Assembly: GCA_046297455.1 (NCBI GenBank)
Contig: JBKBIT010000006.1
Coordinates: forward strand, 1-64,000
From: ZYF759 sp046297455
Lineage (GTDB): Bacteria > Pseudomonadota > Alphaproteobacteria > Rhizobiales > Rhizobiaceae
Length of the DNA stretch: 64,000 nt
Reading direction: 5' to 3'
Shown piece by piece: positions 27,776 to 35,317 of this stretch. The notes beneath the pieces are model-generated. The model worked only from the letters and a program-made list of their open reading frames with translations. It searched no databases and was not told the DNA's origin. The position numbers were made by a program, and so were the translations under genes. Numbering within the stretch: the stretch's first letter is position 1; every line of letters begins with the position of its first letter.

Positions 27776-27805
27776 TGGCAAATCATCCGGAATTTGCCAT
27801 TTTTT
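27776..27805 (+). terminator. Rho-independent terminator after ivd
   Basis: An 8-bp perfect stem TGGCAAAT (27776-27783) / ATTTGCCA (27792-27799) with an 8-nt loop, followed by a T6 run (27800-27805). It starts 3 bp after the ivd stop, separating ivd from the toxin-antitoxin module and mccB. Confidence 0.88.
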
Positions 27806-27844
27806 GGTTTGCATGGCATGCTTTATGACGCCTAGGAGGTCAAC

Positions 27845-28234
27845 ATGCCTGCTTCGAAAGGCTTTGCCGAAGACCAGCAGTCCTACAGCCCGAAGACGGA
27901 AGAATTGCGCTCGGTTCCCCACGCCCGGCTGAAGATCGACAAGGCAGGCCGCGTCGTCATTCCCGCCGAGATGCGGGCCGCGATGCTGGCGATGCCTGGG
28001 GAAACCGTGACCGCGGAAGTGGTCGATGGGGAGTTGCGGATCATGTCGGGCCCGGTCGTCCTCGCCCAGATACAAAGGCAGGCACGGGAGTTCGATGCTG
28101 CGCATCCCAACGTCAGTCTCGTCGACGAGTTGATCGCTGACAGGCGCCACGAGGCACGCCGGGAGGACGAGAAATATGAGCGGCTCGAACGGGAGGCTGC
28201 GGCATTGGCCGCAGGAGATCGGAAGCCGAAATGA
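27845..28234 (+). CDS. AbrB/VapB-type antitoxin
   Basis: A 129-residue protein with a SpoVT/AbrB swapped-hairpin DNA-binding domain at about residues 27-72 (RLKIDKAGRVVIPAEMRAAM, then a VDGELRIM strand). A charged C-terminal tail probably wraps the toxin. It starts with an AGGAGG ribosome site 5 nt upstream and overlaps the PIN toxin start in an ATGA (28231-28234), the classic coupled layout of a vapBC module. As antitoxin it should bind both the toxin and its own promoter; the 45-bp stretch between the ivd terminator and its ribosome site is where that promoter must lie. Confidence 0.85.
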   Translation: MPASKGFAEDQQSYSPKTEELRSVPHARLKIDKAGRVVIPAEMRAAMLAMPGETVTAEVVDGELRIMSGPVVLAQIQRQAREFDAAHPNVSLVDELIADRRHEARREDEKYERLEREAAALAAGDRKPK

Positions 28235-28611
28235 CCGTGGTGCTCGACGCCTCGGCGCTCCTTGCTGTCATTCGTGATGAGCCGGGCGCCGAATTCGTCA
28301 AGCCTGCCATGGCCGGCGCCTTGATGAGCGCGGTCAATGTGAGTGAGGTGATCATGCGCAGTACCGAAAAGGGATTCTCGTCCCGTCTCGTGCATGCGCT
28401 GCTGGTCGCCGAACGAATAGACGTAGTCGCCTTCGACATGGACCTCGCCCTCAAGACGGCCGCATTGCGCCAAGTCACGCGCAGCAACGGCCTGTCATTC
28501 GCCGACCGCGCCTGCCTCGCCACTGCCATTCGCGAGAAGGCTACCGCCCTGACCGCCGACCGTGCCTGGGCCGGGCTTGATCTACCCTGTCCCATCGAAG
28601 TGATCCGCTGA
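28231..28611 (+). CDS. VapC-type PIN-domain toxin ribonuclease
   Basis: A 126-residue PIN-domain protein. The four acidic active-site residues are visible: Asp6 (VVLDASAL), Glu39 (NVSEV), Asp92 (FADRACL) and Asp110 (TADRAW). VapC toxins are Mg-dependent endoribonucleases, most often cutting tRNA or rRNA, that are kept inactive by the partner encoded immediately upstream. The DUF1622 membrane gene begins 1 bp after its stop. The pair sits between ivd and mccB, where leucine-degradation operons normally have no insertion. Confidence 0.88.
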   Translation: MTVVLDASALLAVIRDEPGAEFVKPAMAGALMSAVNVSEVIMRSTEKGFSSRLVHALLVAERIDVVAFDMDLALKTAALRQVTRSNGLSFADRACLATAIREKATALTADRAWAGLDLPCPIEVIR

Positions 28612-28612
28612 G

Positions 28613-29014
28613 ATGGAATTCAACTCCTTCGACCGCCCCTTCTCGATGCCCTTCCCGCTGCTGGAGGAAGCGCTTCACTACGTGACGGGCGCGATCGATG
28701 TCCTTGCCGTCATCATCCTCATCATTGGCGTGACCCGCTTCACATACTGGCTCGTGCGCTCGGAATTTTTCTCGAAGGACGGCGACACCAGGCTCGAGCG
28801 CCAGAATCTCGCCCGGCTCGAACTCGGCCGCTACATCCTTGCGGCGCTCGAGGTGCTGATCGTGGCCGATGTCATCCGCACCGCCCTCACCATGCAGATT
28901 CAGGGCCTGATCTTCCTTGCCGGGCTGGTCGTCATCCGCTCGGCGATCTCCTGGTTCCTTGACCGCGAGATCGAGGCGCTGGAAAAGAACCGCAAGCACG
29001 ACGCGCCCGAATAG
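28613..29014 (+). CDS. DUF1622-family membrane protein
   Basis: A 133-residue protein with three hydrophobic helices, about residues 24-45 (VTGAIDVLAVIILIIGVTRF), 75-95 (LGRYILAALEVLIVADVIRT) and 97-116 (MQIQGLIFLAGLVVIRSAIS). The central LGRYILAALEVLIVADVIRT segment is the conserved core of DUF1622. No biochemical function is known to me for this family. It follows the VapC-like gene by 1 bp and precedes mccB by 10 bp, so it is cotranscribed with both. Confidence 0.85.
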   Translation: MEFNSFDRPFSMPFPLLEEALHYVTGAIDVLAVIILIIGVTRFTYWLVRSEFFSKDGDTRLERQNLARLELGRYILAALEVLIVADVIRTALTMQIQGLIFLAGLVVIRSAISWFLDREIEALEKNRKHDAPE

Positions 29015-29024
29015 AGGTTCCCAC

Positions 29025-30632
29025 ATGCCCCCGCTCTCTACCTCCATCTCTCCGTCCTCCGATGCCTTCCGCGCCAATGAAGAGCGCATGCGGGCGCTCG
29101 TCGCCGACATTGCGGAGAAGGCGAAGACCGTCGAGGCTGGCGGGCCGGAAGAAGCGCGACAGCGCCATGTCGAGCGCGGCAAGCTGCTGCCGCGCCAGCG
29201 TCTGGCCCAGTTGCTGGATACCGGCGCGCCGTTTCTCGAGATCGGCCAGTTCGCCGCCTTCGACATGTATTCCAAGGACATCGCGTCCGCTGGCCTCATC
29301 GCCGGCATCGGCCGCGTCGAGGGCCGCGAGGTCATGGTCGTCGTCAACGATGCGACAGTTAAGGGCGGCACCTATTATCCGCTCACCGTGAAGAAGCATC
29401 TGCGCGCGCAGGAAATCGCGCTGCAGAACAATCTTCCCTGCATCTATCTGGTCGATTCCGGCGGCGCCAACCTGCCCAACCAGGACGAGGTCTTTCCCGA
29501 CCGCGATCATTTCGGCCGCATCTTCTTCAACCAGGCCAACATGAGCGCGCGCGGCATCCCGCAGATCGCCTGCGTGATGGGCTCCTGCACGGCCGGCGGG
29601 GCTTATGTGCCGGCCATGGCCGACGAGTCCATCATGGTCCGCAACCAGGCGACCATCTTCCTCGGTGGCCCGCCACTGGTGAAGGCTGCCACCGGCGAGG
29701 TGGTGACGGCGGAGGAACTGGGCGGCGCGGACGTGCACACGCGCGAATCCGGCGTCGCCGACCACTATGCCCAGAACGACGAACACGCCCTCGCCATCAC
29801 GCGCCGCATCGTGAAGAACCTGAATCGGAAGAAGGCGATAGGCCTCGACCTTCGCGAGCCACGCCCGCCCCTTCACGATCCACGCGAGATCCACGGCCTG
29901 ATCCCGGCCGATACCCGCACGCCCTATGACGTGCGCGAGGTTATCGCGCGCGTGGTCGACGGCTCGGAGTTCGACGAGTTCAAGGCCAATTACGGCACCA
30001 CCCTGGTGACCGGCTTTGCCCATATCCACGGCATGCCGGTCGGCATCATCGCCAATAATGGCGTGCTGTTTTCCGAAAGCGCGCTAAAGGGCGCCCACTT
30101 CATCGAGCTGTGCTGCCAGCGCAAGATCCCGCTCGTCTTCCTCCAAAACATCACCGGCTTCATGGTCGGCCGCAAATACGAAGCCGGCGGCATCGCGCGC
30201 GACGGCGCAAAGCTCGTCACCGCAGTCGCCACGGCCGCCGTGCCGAAGGTCACGATGATCATCGGCGGGTCCTTCGGCGCCGGCAATTACGGCATGTGCG
30301 GGCGCGCCTATTCGCCCCGCTTCTTGTGGATGTGGCCCAATGCCCGCATTTCGGTGATGGGCGGCGAGCAGGCGGCCACGGTTCTCTCCATCATCAAGCG
30401 CGACGGCATCGAGCGGCGCGGCGGAGACTGGTCGGCGGAGGAGGAAGCGGAGTTCAAGCGGCCGATCCTGGACAAATTCGAGCATGAGGGCCAGCCGCTC
30501 TATTCTTCCGCCCGCCTCTGGGACGACGGCATCATCGACCCGGCCAAGTCCCGCGAGGTGCTGGCGCTGTCGCTCTCGGCCGCGCTCAACGCGGAGATCG
30601 AGGACACGAAATTCGGCGTGTTCAGGATGTAG
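29025..30632 (+). CDS. mccB: Methylcrotonyl-CoA carboxylase, carboxyltransferase (beta) subunit
   Basis: A 535-residue acyl-CoA carboxyltransferase. It moves CO2 from biotin on the alpha subunit to 3-methylcrotonyl-CoA, making 3-methylglutaconyl-CoA in leucine breakdown. Two crotonase-like halves are visible. The first contains RQRLAQLLDTGAPFLEIGQFA and YLVDSGGANLPNQDEVFPD, a stretch specific to MCC-beta. The second contains the FLQNITGFMVGRKYEAGGIARDGAK block. Length and motifs favour MCC over propionyl-CoA carboxylase. The ATG at 29025 follows AGAGG by about 7 nt. DUF2200 starts 2 bp after its stop. The matching alpha subunit is 6.5 kb away at 37182. Confidence 0.93.
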   Translation: MPPLSTSISPSSDAFRANEERMRALVADIAEKAKTVEAGGPEEARQRHVERGKLLPRQRLAQLLDTGAPFLEIGQFAAFDMYSKDIASAGLIAGIGRVEGREVMVVVNDATVKGGTYYPLTVKKHLRAQEIALQNNLPCIYLVDSGGANLPNQDEVFPDRDHFGRIFFNQANMSARGIPQIACVMGSCTAGGAYVPAMADESIMVRNQATIFLGGPPLVKAATGEVVTAEELGGADVHTRESGVADHYAQNDEHALAITRRIVKNLNRKKAIGLDLREPRPPLHDPREIHGLIPADTRTPYDVREVIARVVDGSEFDEFKANYGTTLVTGFAHIHGMPVGIIANNGVLFSESALKGAHFIELCCQRKIPLVFLQNITGFMVGRKYEAGGIARDGAKLVTAVATAAVPKVTMIIGGSFGAGNYGMCGRAYSPRFLWMWPNARISVMGGEQAATVLSIIKRDGIERRGGDWSAEEEAEFKRPILDKFEHEGQPLYSSARLWDDGIIDPAKSREVLALSLSAALNAEIEDTKFGVFRM

Positions 30633-30634
30633 CC

Positions 30635-30988
30635 ATGACCGCTCACCCCATCTACGCCATGAGCTTCGCCAAGGTCTATCCGCACTATGTGACCAAGGCC
30701 GAGAAGAAGGGGCGCACGAAGGCCGAGGTCGACGAGATCGTCTTCTGGCTCACCGGCTACGGTCCCGACGACCTCGGCCGCGTCCTGGAAGACGGCACCG
30801 ATTTCGAGACCTTCTTCGCCAAGGCCCCTGCCCTCAATCCGTCCCGCGACCTGATCAAGGGCGTCGTCTGCGGCGTGCGAGTCGAGGAGATCGAGGAGCC
30901 GCTGATGCGCGAGATCCGCTATCTCGACAAGCTCATCGACGAACTGGCCAAGGGCAAGAAGATGGAAAAGATCCTACGCCATGCGTGA
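30635..30988 (+). CDS. DUF2200-family protein
   Basis: A 117-residue soluble protein of the DUF2200 family. The opening HPIYAMSFAKVYPHYVTKAEKKGRTKAEVDEIVFWLTGY and the segment EPLMREIRYLDKLIDELAKGKKMEKILR are the conserved blocks. No function is known to me. It begins 2 bp after the mccB stop, which implies cotranslation, but the family occurs in many unrelated contexts, so the pairing may be accidental. The C-terminus is highly charged and helical. Confidence 0.88.
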   Translation: MTAHPIYAMSFAKVYPHYVTKAEKKGRTKAEVDEIVFWLTGYGPDDLGRVLEDGTDFETFFAKAPALNPSRDLIKGVVCGVRVEEIEEPLMREIRYLDKLIDELAKGKKMEKILRHA

Positions 30989-31018
30989 GCGTGCGGCCCC
31001 CCTCGAGCATCGCGCCCG

Positions 31019-31690
31019 ATGATCCCCTGGGAGACGATCGACACCGCCGCCATTCCCGGCGGCAGCGAGACGCTGCGGCTGAAGCGCCGCGGCACCGAAT
31101 TCTCCATCATGCTCGGCACCAACGAGCTGATGAACAGCCGGCTGAGCGGCTCGGAGGAGGCGCTGGCACGCCTCACCATGGAGCGGCTTGCATCATCGGC
31201 GCCGAGAATCCTTATCGGCGGCCTCGGTCTCGGCTTCACGCTGCGCGCCTGCCTGCCGTTGCTGCCCGCGCAGGCCAGGGTCACGGTGGTGGAACTGGTG
31301 CCGGCCGTCGTCGCCTGGGCGCGCGGGCCGCTGGCCGCCCTGCACGGCGACAGCCTGGACGATCCGCGTGTCACGGTCGTTGAAGAGGATGTCGGCGCCG
31401 TCATCCGTGCGGCCAAGGCCGGTTGGGATGCGATCCTGCTCGACGTCGACAACGGGCCGGAAGGCCTGAGCCGCGCCGGCAACGATGCGCTCTACAGCGC
31501 CTCCGGCCTCGCCGCCGCACGCGCCGCACTCGCGCCCGGCGGCGTTCTGTCGGTCTGGTCTGCCGGCCCAGACCGCGGCTTCACCCGCCGCCTGCAGGCC
31601 TCAGGCCTCAAGGTCGAGGAAATCCCAGTGCGCGCCGGCACCACGAAGCGCGGCTCACGGCATGTGATCTGGCTGGGGCGGAAGGAATAA
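31019..31690 (+). CDS. Spermidine synthase-like class I methyltransferase-fold protein
   Basis: A 223-residue Rossmann-fold protein resembling the catalytic domain of SpeE. The nucleotide loop is ILIGGLGLGFTLRA, followed by the acidic strand VTVVELVPAVVAWA, a second acidic site VVEEDVGAVI, and the active-site-like region DAILLDVDNGPEGLSR. True spermidine synthases have a longer N-terminal beta-domain and a DGxxxD-type motif; here the domain is short, so polyamine synthesis is not assured. It is 30 bp downstream of DUF2200 on the same strand and may be the last gene of the mccB transcript. Confidence 0.8.
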   Translation: MIPWETIDTAAIPGGSETLRLKRRGTEFSIMLGTNELMNSRLSGSEEALARLTMERLASSAPRILIGGLGLGFTLRACLPLLPAQARVTVVELVPAVVAWARGPLAALHGDSLDDPRVTVVEEDVGAVIRAAKAGWDAILLDVDNGPEGLSRAGNDALYSASGLAAARAALAPGGVLSVWSAGPDRGFTRRLQASGLKVEEIPVRAGTTKRGSRHVIWLGRKE

Positions 31691-31765
31691 TGCAACGAGC
31701 TTGAGGTTCTCGGGTCCGTATGCCTACGCTGCTTTTCGCGGACCGATAGCCAGGAACTGCCACTT

Positions 31766-32677
31766 ATGACCTTCGCCGTATTCATCCATCGCTCCGATTC
31801 GATCTACGACGACGATCCTGCCGAGCGATATCAGTTCCCGCCGCAGTATCTCGGCCGGGTTAAGTCATGTGTAGGCGATTGGATCGTGTATCTGGAGCCG
31901 AGCAAGGTGGCGAACACGCGAGGGTATTTCGCCATCGCGCGGGTGCAGGAGGTCATTGCCGACCCCAAGGCGCCGGGCATGTATCTCGCCCTCATCGAGC
32001 CCGGCAGCTATCTCGATTTCGCCAGTCCTATCCCCTTCCGCGGTCCGGACGGGCTTATGGAACTTGGTGTACTCAACGAACAGGGCCGCATTTCCGGACG
32101 CGCACAATCGGCGGTCCGCCCGCTCTCCCATGCCGACTTCCACCGGATTGTCTTAGCCGGCCTTGGCGAGGTAGGTGAACTCCTCCCGCGTAGCGGCGAA
32201 CCTGCCCCACTTTCTGAGAACCCATATCAAGTCGACGATCCTGGACTGCCGTTTGAATACGAGCATGATCGCGAACGCATCATCCAGCTTACGTCTCGCC
32301 CTGTCCGCGACCGTGTCTTTCGCCGCATCGTGCTGTCGGCCTATGACGAGCGTTGCGCCGTCACCGGGCTGAAGCTGATCAATGGTGGTGGCCGTGCCGA
32401 GGTCGAAGCGGCCCATATCCGCCCGGTGGAGCACAACGGGCCCGACACCGTACGCAACGGCATCGCCCTGTCCGGCACCGTCCACTGGATGTTCGACCGC
32501 GGGCTGATCTCTCTGTCGGACGATCTCGACATACTCGTCTCGCGTCAGGTCAACGATCCTGCTCGCATCAGCGGTCTCATCAACCCGACGGGCCGCGCGC
32601 TGGCACCCGAGCGTGCCGCCCTTCGCCCACACCCGCATTTCCTCGCCTGGCACCGCGAAAACTGCTTCAAGCAGTGA
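31766..32677 (+). CDS. HNH nuclease with N-terminal PUA/EVE-like domain (putative restriction enzyme)
   Basis: A 303-residue protein. The C-terminal HNH_2-type nuclease contains RCAVTG, then His217 in EVEAAHIRPVEHNGPDTV, Asn231 in RNGIALSG, and His240 in TVHWMFDRGLISL, an intact His-Asn-His set. The N-terminal 110 residues (FPPQYLGRVKSCVGDWIVYLEP, GYFAIARV, PGMYLALIEPGSYLDF) resemble small-molecule or modified-base-binding PUA/EVE folds. This architecture suggests a modification-dependent restriction nuclease rather than a homing enzyme; no methyltransferase is nearby, which fits that reading. AGGAA lies about 9 nt before the ATG. Function is inferred from domains only. Confidence 0.75.
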   Translation: MTFAVFIHRSDSIYDDDPAERYQFPPQYLGRVKSCVGDWIVYLEPSKVANTRGYFAIARVQEVIADPKAPGMYLALIEPGSYLDFASPIPFRGPDGLMELGVLNEQGRISGRAQSAVRPLSHADFHRIVLAGLGEVGELLPRSGEPAPLSENPYQVDDPGLPFEYEHDRERIIQLTSRPVRDRVFRRIVLSAYDERCAVTGLKLINGGGRAEVEAAHIRPVEHNGPDTVRNGIALSGTVHWMFDRGLISLSDDLDILVSRQVNDPARISGLINPTGRALAPERAALRPHPHFLAWHRENCFKQ

Positions 32678-32699
32678 GCATGTCGACAGCCCGGTCCCT

Positions 32700-33029
32700 T
32701 CAAACCAGATCGTCGATCGTCACGCCGAGCGCGGCGGCCAGCTTGCCGAGCGTATGGACCGAACCCGTCTTCCGCCCCGCTTCGATGTCGGCGATCTGCA
32801 CCCGGTTCACGCCCGAGCGCTGGCCCAGAGCCTCTTGCGTCAGGCCTCGCAAATCACGGAACACGCGCAGCGGACTTTCGCCATCCACCATGCGGCGCAC
32901 ATATTCGGCCGGAATGGCTTCGCCGGGCGCGGCCATCGCCTGGTCAAAAGCCTGAATGTCCGCCAGTTCCTCGGCGGCCTTCCGGAGCCTCAAATATTCC
33001 TCACGCGTGATGGTGATCGTATCCGCCAT
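32700..33029 (-). CDS. XRE-family antitoxin (HigA-like)
   Basis: A 109-residue protein with a C-terminal helix-turn-helix: LRGLTQEALGQRSGVNRVQIADIEAGRKTGSVHTLGKLAAAL, the Cro/C1 pattern, at about residues 60-100. The N-terminal half is helical and charged and probably contacts the toxin. It is encoded 11 bp downstream of a RelE/HigB-type toxin, the reversed toxin-first order typical of higBA modules. It should repress the shared promoter by binding the inverted repeat at 33293-33317. Confidence 0.88.
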   Translation of the reverse strand: MADTITITREEYLRLRKAAEELADIQAFDQAMAAPGEAIPAEYVRRMVDGESPLRVFRDLRGLTQEALGQRSGVNRVQIADIEAGRKTGSVHTLGKLAAALGVTIDDLV

Positions 33030-33040
33030 CTTCGCCTCCG

Positions 33041-33289
33041 TCAGTCGTAAATGCCGCCGCGCCGCCCAATATCCAGAATATCCAAAACCTCGCCGTCATG
33101 CATGATGACGCGCCAGTCGCCGACCCGCAGCCTGATCCCTTCACGCCCCTTCAGTGTCTTCACATTGTTTGCCTGCGAGGTCGGATCGGCGGCATACGCG
33201 TCCACTTTTCCCATGATCCGCCTGGCCGTATTGACCGGCATGCGGCGGAGCGCCCTGGCAGCGGCGGTTCTATAGACGACCCGCTTCAT
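33041..33289 (-). CDS. RelE/ParE-family toxin (HigB-like)
   Basis: An 82-residue RelE-superfamily protein: MKRVVYRTAAARALRRMP at the N-terminus, then the core LKGREGIRLRVGDWRVIMHDGEVLDILDIGRRGGIY, with the expected basic residues and the C-terminal Arg-Gly-Tyr. RelE-type toxins cleave mRNA on the ribosome. It is the first gene of the module and is followed by its antitoxin. A 10-bp inverted repeat immediately precedes the start codon. Confidence 0.88.
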   Translation of the reverse strand: MKRVVYRTAAARALRRMPVNTARRIMGKVDAYAADPTSQANNVKTLKGREGIRLRVGDWRVIMHDGEVLDILDIGRRGGIYD

Positions 33290-33292
33290 GGC

Positions 33293-33317
33293 ACAATGTA
33301 GCTTTCCGCTACATTGT
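33293..33317. promoter_or_regulatory. Inverted-repeat operator of the HigBA-like module
   Basis: ACAATGTAGC (33293-33302) and GCTACATTGT (33308-33317) form a perfect 10-bp inverted repeat around a 5-bp spacer, ending 3 bp before the toxin ATG at 33289. This is the expected autoregulatory site for the XRE antitoxin. Confidence 0.75.
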
Positions 33318-33351
33318 CGTCAATGACTGCAAAAACTGGCGTTGGACGATC

Positions 33352-33762
33352 TCACCGCGCCGCAAGTGCTGCGTCGAGTAGCGCCTTGATATCCGCCTCG
33401 CGTGTGCCTGCAACGATGCGGCCGATCTCCGTCCGGCCCTTCATCGCGACCAGGGTCGAGCGGCGCGGTATCGCGAGCTGGCGTGCGAGATCGCCCTGCG
33501 CATGCTGGTCCCAATCCACGGTGATGAAGCTGATGGCCCTGTCATATTCGGGGTTCTCGGCGCGCAGCCGATCCAGCACGCGAACCTGCGCCGCGCATGT
33601 CGTGCACCAGCTTGCCCAGAAATCCAGGAGCACCAATTCGCCGGCGTCCATCTGCCGCTCCGCGCTGCCGGGCGTGTAGAAATTCTTCTCGGCAGCCAGG
33701 GCGCTCCCGGAAAGCAGGGCGAAAACGGAAGCGGCGGCCAGAATGGTCCTGCGGTTGATCAT
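33352..33762 (-). CDS. Periplasmic thioredoxin-like protein
   Basis: A 136-residue exported thioredoxin. The signal peptide (MINRRTILAAASVFALLSGSALA) ends before AEKNFY. The redox site is Cys53-Thr-Thr-Cys56 in DFWASWCTTCAAQ, and the cis-Pro is in AIPRRSTLV. The ATG at 33762 is preferred because AAAGGA lies about 9 nt upstream; a GTG at 33780 would overlap the preceding gene by 4 bp but puts charged residues before the signal. It follows CcdA on the same strand, so CcdA should pass electrons to it across the membrane, as in the SoxV/SoxW or CcdA/ResA pairs. The final substrate is unknown. Confidence 0.88.
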   Translation of the reverse strand: MINRRTILAAASVFALLSGSALAAEKNFYTPGSAERQMDAGELVLLDFWASWCTTCAAQVRVLDRLRAENPEYDRAISFITVDWDQHAQGDLARQLAIPRRSTLVAMKGRTEIGRIVAGTREADIKALLDAALAAR

Positions 33763-33776
33763 CGTTGAGTTTCCTT

Positions 33777-34490
33777 TCACAGCGCTACGGACAGGTCGAC
33801 CAGCCAGGCGGGCAAAACCTCGATCAGCCAGGCGTCGACGATGTGGTTGAGACGGAAATAGAGCGCCAGCCCGACGCTCACGAAAACGATGCCGAGCAGC
33901 GGCTTTGCTCGCGCCGAAAAGGCGGCAAGCCGGCCGGTGTTGCGGCGCATCCAGCCCTGGGCGGCATAGGCACCGAGAACGATCAGCGTGGAGACACCGA
34001 GCGCGAAGGCCGTCATGATGGCGGTTGCATGGCCAAGCCGCTCGCCGGTGCCGGCGAGCGCGATTGCTGCGCCAAGGGTCGGGCCGATACAGGGGCTCCA
34101 GACCGCGCCGAGCAGAACACCACCCGCCAGATGGCCGCCAAGGCCCCGATTAGCGGTCTGGTTCATGCCCGCCTCGGCACGGCTGGCAAGTCCGGCGGTC
34201 GCGAAGGCGAAGGAGCGGCCGAAAGCGGGCACCAGCATCACCAGCCCGAAAGCCACCATGGCGATGGCGGCGATCTCGGTGATGCGCTCCGGCGTGATCC
34301 CGAGTGCCGGTCCAATCGCCGCCACGCCGGTGCCAAGCGCAACCAGGCTGAGGCTCATCCCGGCCGCCAGGGCCAGAGGCGCGCGACGATCCCCGTCGAG
34401 GCTCGTTGCCAGCACGATGGGCAGCACCGGCAGGACGCAAGGGTTTATCAGCGTCAGCAGGCCGGCAAGATAGGCAAGGATCAGGTCCAT
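33777..34490 (-). CDS. CcdA/DsbD-type transmembrane thiol:disulfide interchange protein
   Basis: A 237-residue six-helix membrane protein of the CcdA family. The conserved redox cysteines are in LINPCVLPVLP near residue 18 and WSPCIGPTLG near residue 131, both with the usual Pro neighbours. It carries reducing power from cytoplasmic thioredoxin to periplasmic partners. The ATG at 34490 begins directly at the first helix (MDLILAYLAGLLTLI). Its stop is 14 bp before the thioredoxin start, forming a two-gene redox unit. An 8-bp-stem hairpin (34514-34537) lies just upstream of its start. Confidence 0.9.
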   Translation of the reverse strand: MDLILAYLAGLLTLINPCVLPVLPIVLATSLDGDRRAPLALAAGMSLSLVALGTGVAAIGPALGITPERITEIAAIAMVAFGLVMLVPAFGRSFAFATAGLASRAEAGMNQTANRGLGGHLAGGVLLGAVWSPCIGPTLGAAIALAGTGERLGHATAIMTAFALGVSTLIVLGAYAAQGWMRRNTGRLAAFSARAKPLLGIVFVSVGLALYFRLNHIVDAWLIEVLPAWLVDLSVAL

Positions 34491-34513
34491 GAGCGCGAGC
34501 GTTCCCCGAGATC

Positions 34514-34537
34514 GCACGCCGCAAGTCGACGGCGTGC
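34514..34537 (-). terminator. Hairpin between the DUF922 and CcdA genes
   Basis: Arms GCACGCCG (34514-34521) and CGGCGTGC (34530-34537) pair perfectly around an 8-nt loop. It lies 111 bp after the DUF922 stop and 24 bp before the CcdA start, with no T-run. It could stop read-through from DUF922 or affect CcdA translation. Confidence 0.35.
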
Positions 34538-34648
34538 AACAGCATCTACGGGTCTATTCGCGACCGGGATTGCATTCGTTACACAGCTGACGAACAGGTG
34601 AATGATCAGGTGGCCCGGATCACGAACCCGTGGCCTTTAGGCGAGCCT

Positions 34649-35236
34649 TTACCCATTCACCAGCGCCAGAACCAGCTGGTGCACATTGCCGCCTTCGCTC
34701 AGTTCCACCCGGTCGAATTCGCGGTTGCGGGCGTGGCGTTCCTCGGAAATCCCCACCAGCTTGCGCTGCAGTTCGGCGCGCACCTTCTGGCAGCCGGGAT
34801 CGTTTTCGGCGCGCAGCCCGACCGACACCGCCTCGATCTGGCGGGTCATGTCGAGGATGATCTCGCCATGCACGCGCTCGTGCTTTTCCACGCCGGCGAT
34901 GAAGACGTCCCAGAGCCGCTGGGTATGGGGCGGCAGCGGGCCCGCCGGGCGCGGCAGCCGGTAGGTGATGGTCAGCGATGGCCTGGCCGAGGCCAGCACG
35001 CAGGAGCCGTCGGCTTGCGGGCGGTAGTCGCGCGACCACAGGAGATCGAAATCGGTATAGGCGATCGCCCGGCCGATGCCGACCGTCGGCCCCCGCTCGC
35101 CGATGGAGCGGTAGAGTTCCAGCCCCGTGGTACCGTTGATGGTGTAGTGCTCGACCCGCTCGACGGGACGCCAGTCGGCAGAGGCGGTGACGGTCATGGC
35201 CGCAAGGGCCAGGAAGAGAAGCGAGATCGTTTTCAT
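34649..35236 (-). CDS. DUF922-family secreted putative zinc protease
   Basis: A 195-residue exported protein. The signal peptide is MKTISLLFLALAAMTVTASA, with cleavage before DWRPVE. The metalloprotease-like motif HExxH is His119-Glu-Arg-Val-His123 in GVEKHERVHGEI, the hallmark of DUF922. A Cys pair (GSCVLA and DPGCQKV) may form a disulfide. Peptidase activity is predicted for the family from this motif. It lies on the same strand as CcdA/thioredoxin but is separated from them by 158 bp containing a hairpin, so cotranscription is doubtful. Confidence 0.82.
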   Translation of the reverse strand: MKTISLLFLALAAMTVTASADWRPVERVEHYTINGTTGLELYRSIGERGPTVGIGRAIAYTDFDLLWSRDYRPQADGSCVLASARPSLTITYRLPRPAGPLPPHTQRLWDVFIAGVEKHERVHGEIILDMTRQIEAVSVGLRAENDPGCQKVRAELQRKLVGISEERHARNREFDRVELSEGGNVHQLVLALVNG

Positions 35237-35317
35237 GGGGCTGCGGACCGATTGGGATCGGCCCGCAACCTAGTGACAATGGCGACCGCCTTCAATCGCA
35301 GATCGAAGGCAACGACA

